A DNA stretch of 64,000 nucleotides from an uncultured Neomegalonema sp. (GTDB lineage Bacteria > Pseudomonadota > Alphaproteobacteria > Rhodobacterales > Rhodobacteraceae): the NCBI GenBank assembly GCA_937995735.1, contig CALKIZ010000081.1, positions 1-64,000 on the forward strand, written 5' to 3'. Below are positions 61,368 through 64,000 of this stretch, piece by piece (the first letter of the stretch is position 1; the number at the start of each line of letters is the position of its first letter). The position numbers were made by a program, and so were the translations under genes. A model generated the notes under the pieces. The model ran no database searches. It was given only the letters and a program-made list of their open reading frames with translations, and was not told the origin of the DNA.

Positions 61368-64000
61368 ATGGGTGTTTTGTTTGCCGTTGCAGTCATGATT
61401 GTGACTGCCATTCCGGTCCTCGTGATTTGGCTGGCTTTTAGCCATGTCGCATTGCGCCGAAAAGTCGAGGCGCTAGGCGCGGAATTGAGCACGCTCAAAC
61501 CAGCCGATATTGAGCCAACTAAAGCGAATGTTGCGGACACCCGACAGGATGAAATTGTTGCCAAAGACACCACCCCACCGGAGAAAACCGAACACGCTTT
61601 AACGGATCTACAGCCAAAATCTGCACCACCGACCAACACCGCCTCAGCGGAATTATCACCTGAAACGCCCCCCAAATCTTTCGTCTTTGACACGACAAAT
61701 GTCCAAAAGCTGACGGCTTGGTTCAAAGAGAACTGGTTCATCGCCATTGCCGCACTGTCATTGGCAATGGCGGGAATTTTCCTCGTTCAATACGGGATCG
61801 AGAACGGCATACTCTCACCCAGAAACCGAGTGTTGGGCGCGCTTATCTTTGGTGGCGCTTTGATTTTTGCCGGAGAATGGATCAGGCGGCGCGCCAGCGA
61901 TGAAGACGGCACAACAGCGTTTTTGCCTTCAGCATTTGCCGGAGCAGGCATCGTCACATTGTTTTCCGCCGTCCTGTCCGCCAATCAACTCTATGGACTG
62001 ATTGGAAAGGAAACGGCTTTCGTTGGCTTGGTCGTTCTCGCCGCCCTGTCGATGGTTCTCGGATGGCTTTATGGGTCGTTCCTGACAGTGATCGGAATAA
62101 TCGGCGCTGTCGCTGCGCCGTTCATCGTCAGCGATGGGAGCAGCGAAAATACCACTTGGCTGTTTTACTACTTCGCTTTGATTTCGGCTGTCGGTCTTGG
62201 GGTCGATGCCATGAAACGCTCGGCATGGGTTTCCACGCTCGGGTTAATCGTCCCTTATTTGGGCGCGACTTTCGTTTGGTTGCTGACCGGATCAGAGCAT
62301 TTCGTTATCTTCGCCGCGCTGATCGCCGGTGCAGCACTTTGTATTCCAACCCTGCAAGCGCGGCCCGCTTTTACAGGGGCATCAAATTTTCAATGGCTCC
62401 ACACGCTCGGAGCCAGCAGATGGTCCGAGTTTCCAACACGCCTTGCCGGGTCCAGTCTTGTCGCGATGGTTATCGTTGCGGTGCTTGTTTCGATGTCCGA
62501 CGAAATCGGGTTCTGGCTGACTCTTATGATTTTGGCAGGTGCGCTATTCCTGCTCGGATATTGGTTTAATCGCACGGATGTTCTGGATGACCTCGCCATA
62601 ACCGTTGCTATTGCGATGCTGGCGATCATCGGCTTGCAAGGGTTTTTCAACATTGATGTCGCCGCAGCGTTTACGCGCCCTCTCAATCTCGACCTTGGCG
62701 AAACCGCTCCAAAAACGATTACTTGGCTCGTCACCTTCGGCCTCGGCATTTCAATAATTGCCGGATGGAGGAGCCTGCGCGACACGCGGCACGATTTATT
62801 CTGGGCAGCAGGCGCCGCCGCTTTCGCCCCGGCGGTGATTGTCTTGCTCGCATTGTTTTGGGAGCCGCTCTCCCATCTGACACCAATACAATGGGCGGCA
62901 CATGCCATCGGCGTCGCCGTTTTGATGACGATCTTTGCCGAACAACCCTTGCGTAACATTAGCACTAGAGCAACCGAAAGAAGCGCACAGTTACGAACAG
63001 CGATGTTCGCTCTTGCAGCCCTCAATATGATCGCGTTTGCAATGTCGGTTGTTCTGACCGAAACGGCACTGACTCTGGGTTTTGCCGGTGTGGTGGCTTC
63101 CGGTGCATGGCTTGACCGGAAATTCAATATCCGGCCTGTAAGCTGGTTTACGCAGATCGGCATTGTTCTGTGCAGCTATCGTCTGGTGATCGATCCCGGC
63201 GTTATTTGGGCATATCTGACCAGCCTACCGGAGCTGTTCATCGGTTTCATCGGCACGATCAGCTTAATCGCAGCCGCATGGGTCATGTTGCGCGAGCGCC
63301 AACGGATCGGCGCACAGATTGTTGCGGAATCGGCCATCTGGAGTCTTGGCGGGATATTCTTATGCGTCTTGCTTTTCCGCGCCTTGGACGAGAATGATCT
63401 GTTCAGTCATGCCTCGCTTTCGCTGTTCGGCATGATCTGGCTGATTTCAGCCGCTGCTCAGTTCTACCGCCTTCGGGTGGGCGGTGTATTCCAATCTATG
63501 CGCATGGCGCTGGGGATGATCTTTGGGACTTTGGGCCTGTTGATGCTGGGCATTGCCATGACTGCTGGCAATCCGTTGAATATCGGCCTTGTGGGCGGCC
63601 CGCCGATTTTCGATAGCCTGATGGTCGCTTATCTTTTGCCTGCTATTTTGCTTGGCGGCATTGCATGGAAGTTCGACCACCTTGAGCGTTGGCTCCGCAT
63701 CGGGACGGGCGCGGTGGCCGGAGTGTCGGCCTCAGTCTATACGGGATTTGAAATCCGCCGCCTTTGGCAAGGCCGGGATTTGACCGTTTACGGCGTTATG
63801 GATGGAGAGCTGTATAGCTATACCATCGTCATGCTCCTGACAGGTTCAGTGGTGTTGGGCCTTGCATTGATGCACAAATCAACCGTCCTGCGCAAAGCCG
63901 CCTTCGCCATTATCGCGCTGACAATCGCCAAAGTGTTCCTGATTGATATGAGCGGATTAGAAGGTCTGATCCGGGTGCTGTCCTTCCTTGCTCTAGGGTT
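61368..64000 (+). CDS. DUF2339 family polytopic membrane protein, cut by the right edge
   Basis: The frame is open from ATG 61368 (GAGGGG upstream) to the end of the window, about 877 codons without a stop. An N-terminal anchor, MGVLFAVAVMIVTAIPVLVIW, is followed by a Pro/Thr/Glu-rich linker (about residues 40-105), then about 20 or more membrane helices. Near residue 110 the segment WFKENWFIAIAALSLAMAG and the NRVLGALIFGGALIFAGEW region are typical of DUF2339. The late segment LRKAAFAIIALTIAKVFLIDM also matches. The function is unknown. Its likely promoter has the tandem dyads at 61221-61254. Confidence 0.85.
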   Translation, partial: MGVLFAVAVMIVTAIPVLVIWLAFSHVALRRKVEALGAELSTLKPADIEPTKANVADTRQDEIVAKDTTPPEKTEHALTDLQPKSAPPTNTASAELSPETPPKSFVFDTTNVQKLTAWFKENWFIAIAALSLAMAGIFLVQYGIENGILSPRNRVLGALIFGGALIFAGEWIRRRASDEDGTTAFLPSAFAGAGIVTLFSAVLSANQLYGLIGKETAFVGLVVLAALSMVLGWLYGSFLTVIGIIGAVAAPFIVSDGSSENTTWLFYYFALISAVGLGVDAMKRSAWVSTLGLIVPYLGATFVWLLTGSEHFVIFAALIAGAALCIPTLQARPAFTGASNFQWLHTLGASRWSEFPTRLAGSSLVAMVIVAVLVSMSDEIGFWLTLMILAGALFLLGYWFNRTDVLDDLAITVAIAMLAIIGLQGFFNIDVAAAFTRPLNLDLGETAPKTITWLVTFGLGISIIAGWRSLRDTRHDLFWAAGAAAFAPAVIVLLALFWEPLSHLTPIQWAAHAIGVAVLMTIFAEQPLRNISTRATERSAQLRTAMFALAALNMIAFAMSVVLTETALTLGFAGVVASGAWLDRKFNIRPVSWFTQIGIVLCSYRLVIDPGVIWAYLTSLPELFIGFIGTISLIAAAWVMLRERQRIGAQIVAESAIWSLGGIFLCVLLFRALDENDLFSHASLSLFGMIWLISAAAQFYRLRVGGVFQSMRMALGMIFGTLGLLMLGIAMTAGNPLNIGLVGGPPIFDSLMVAYLLPAILLGGIAWKFDHLERWLRIGTGAVAGVSASVYTGFEIRRLWQGRDLTVYGVMDGELYSYTIVMLLTGSVVLGLALMHKSTVLRKAAFAIIALTIAKVFLIDMSGLEGLIRVLSFLALG

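Overview
The window comes from an aerobic, bacteriochlorophyll-producing alphaproteobacterium. The evidence is a large photosynthesis gene block (bchFNBHLM-lhaA-puhABC-acsF-puhE-hemA plus aerR-ppsR-bchG-bch2-bchP-idi), the cell-cycle regulator GcrA, the order nuoGHIJKLMN-birA-coaX-rnj, Shemin-type 5-aminolevulinate synthase, and a GTTC-N7-GTTC LexA-type box. The layout is reminiscent of Rhodobacterales-like lineages, but I cannot fix the taxon from sequence reading alone.

Layout. 1-1465: end of an IS630-type transposase, tail to tail with soxB. 1635-4273: a rightward housekeeping run, ccmI-ruvX-DUF1289-aspartic protease. 4274-5348: a repeat-rich patch in which two ~140 bp direct repeats built of palindromes flank a small GIY-YIG nuclease gene. 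5283-6206: a possible SOS-controlled membrane protein gene that runs into lepA from the other strand. 6042-9759: leftward lepA, an orphan histidine kinase and a secreted protein. 9931-10005: tRNA-Glu. 10176-13607: SulP and SLC13 anion transporters facing each other. 14285-28702: a leftward operon containing nuoG, two extra genes, nuoHIJKLMN, birA, coaX and rnj; nuoABCDEF are absent upstream. 28897-34190: an MBL-fold hydrolase, ABC-2 permease, gcrA, DUF1178 gene, tRNA-Leu and acyl-CoA synthetase. 34308-56533: the photosynthesis block. 56616-64000: ectoine-hydrolase-like peptidase, a probable small RNA, BASS-like transporter, mepA, phytase-like protein and the start of a DUF2339 membrane protein cut by the right edge.

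How the photosynthesis genes fit together. HemA makes 5-aminolevulinate. BchH, BchM and AcsF carry the pathway from protoporphyrin IX to divinyl-protochlorophyllide. BchLNB is the dark-operative reductase and BchF hydrates the vinyl group. BchG and BchP add and reduce the geranylgeranyl tail, whose precursor supply involves Idi. PuhA with PuhB, PuhC, PuhE and LhaA builds the reaction centre and antenna. PpsR and AerR sit between the two divergent arms. I found three exact TGT-N12-ACA PpsR-type boxes: before bchF, before aerR and before bchG. bchCXYZ, bchID, puf and crt are not in the window, so the photosynthesis genes are split over at least two places.

The most interesting candidates are the GIY-YIG/palindrome unit, the SOS-box membrane gene, a J1-crystallin-like ADP-ribosylglycohydrolase homologue inside the complex I operon, an orphan terminator that suggests an unannotated small RNA near 57974-58111, and a pair of 13-bp palindromes spaced two helical turns apart before the DUF2339 gene.
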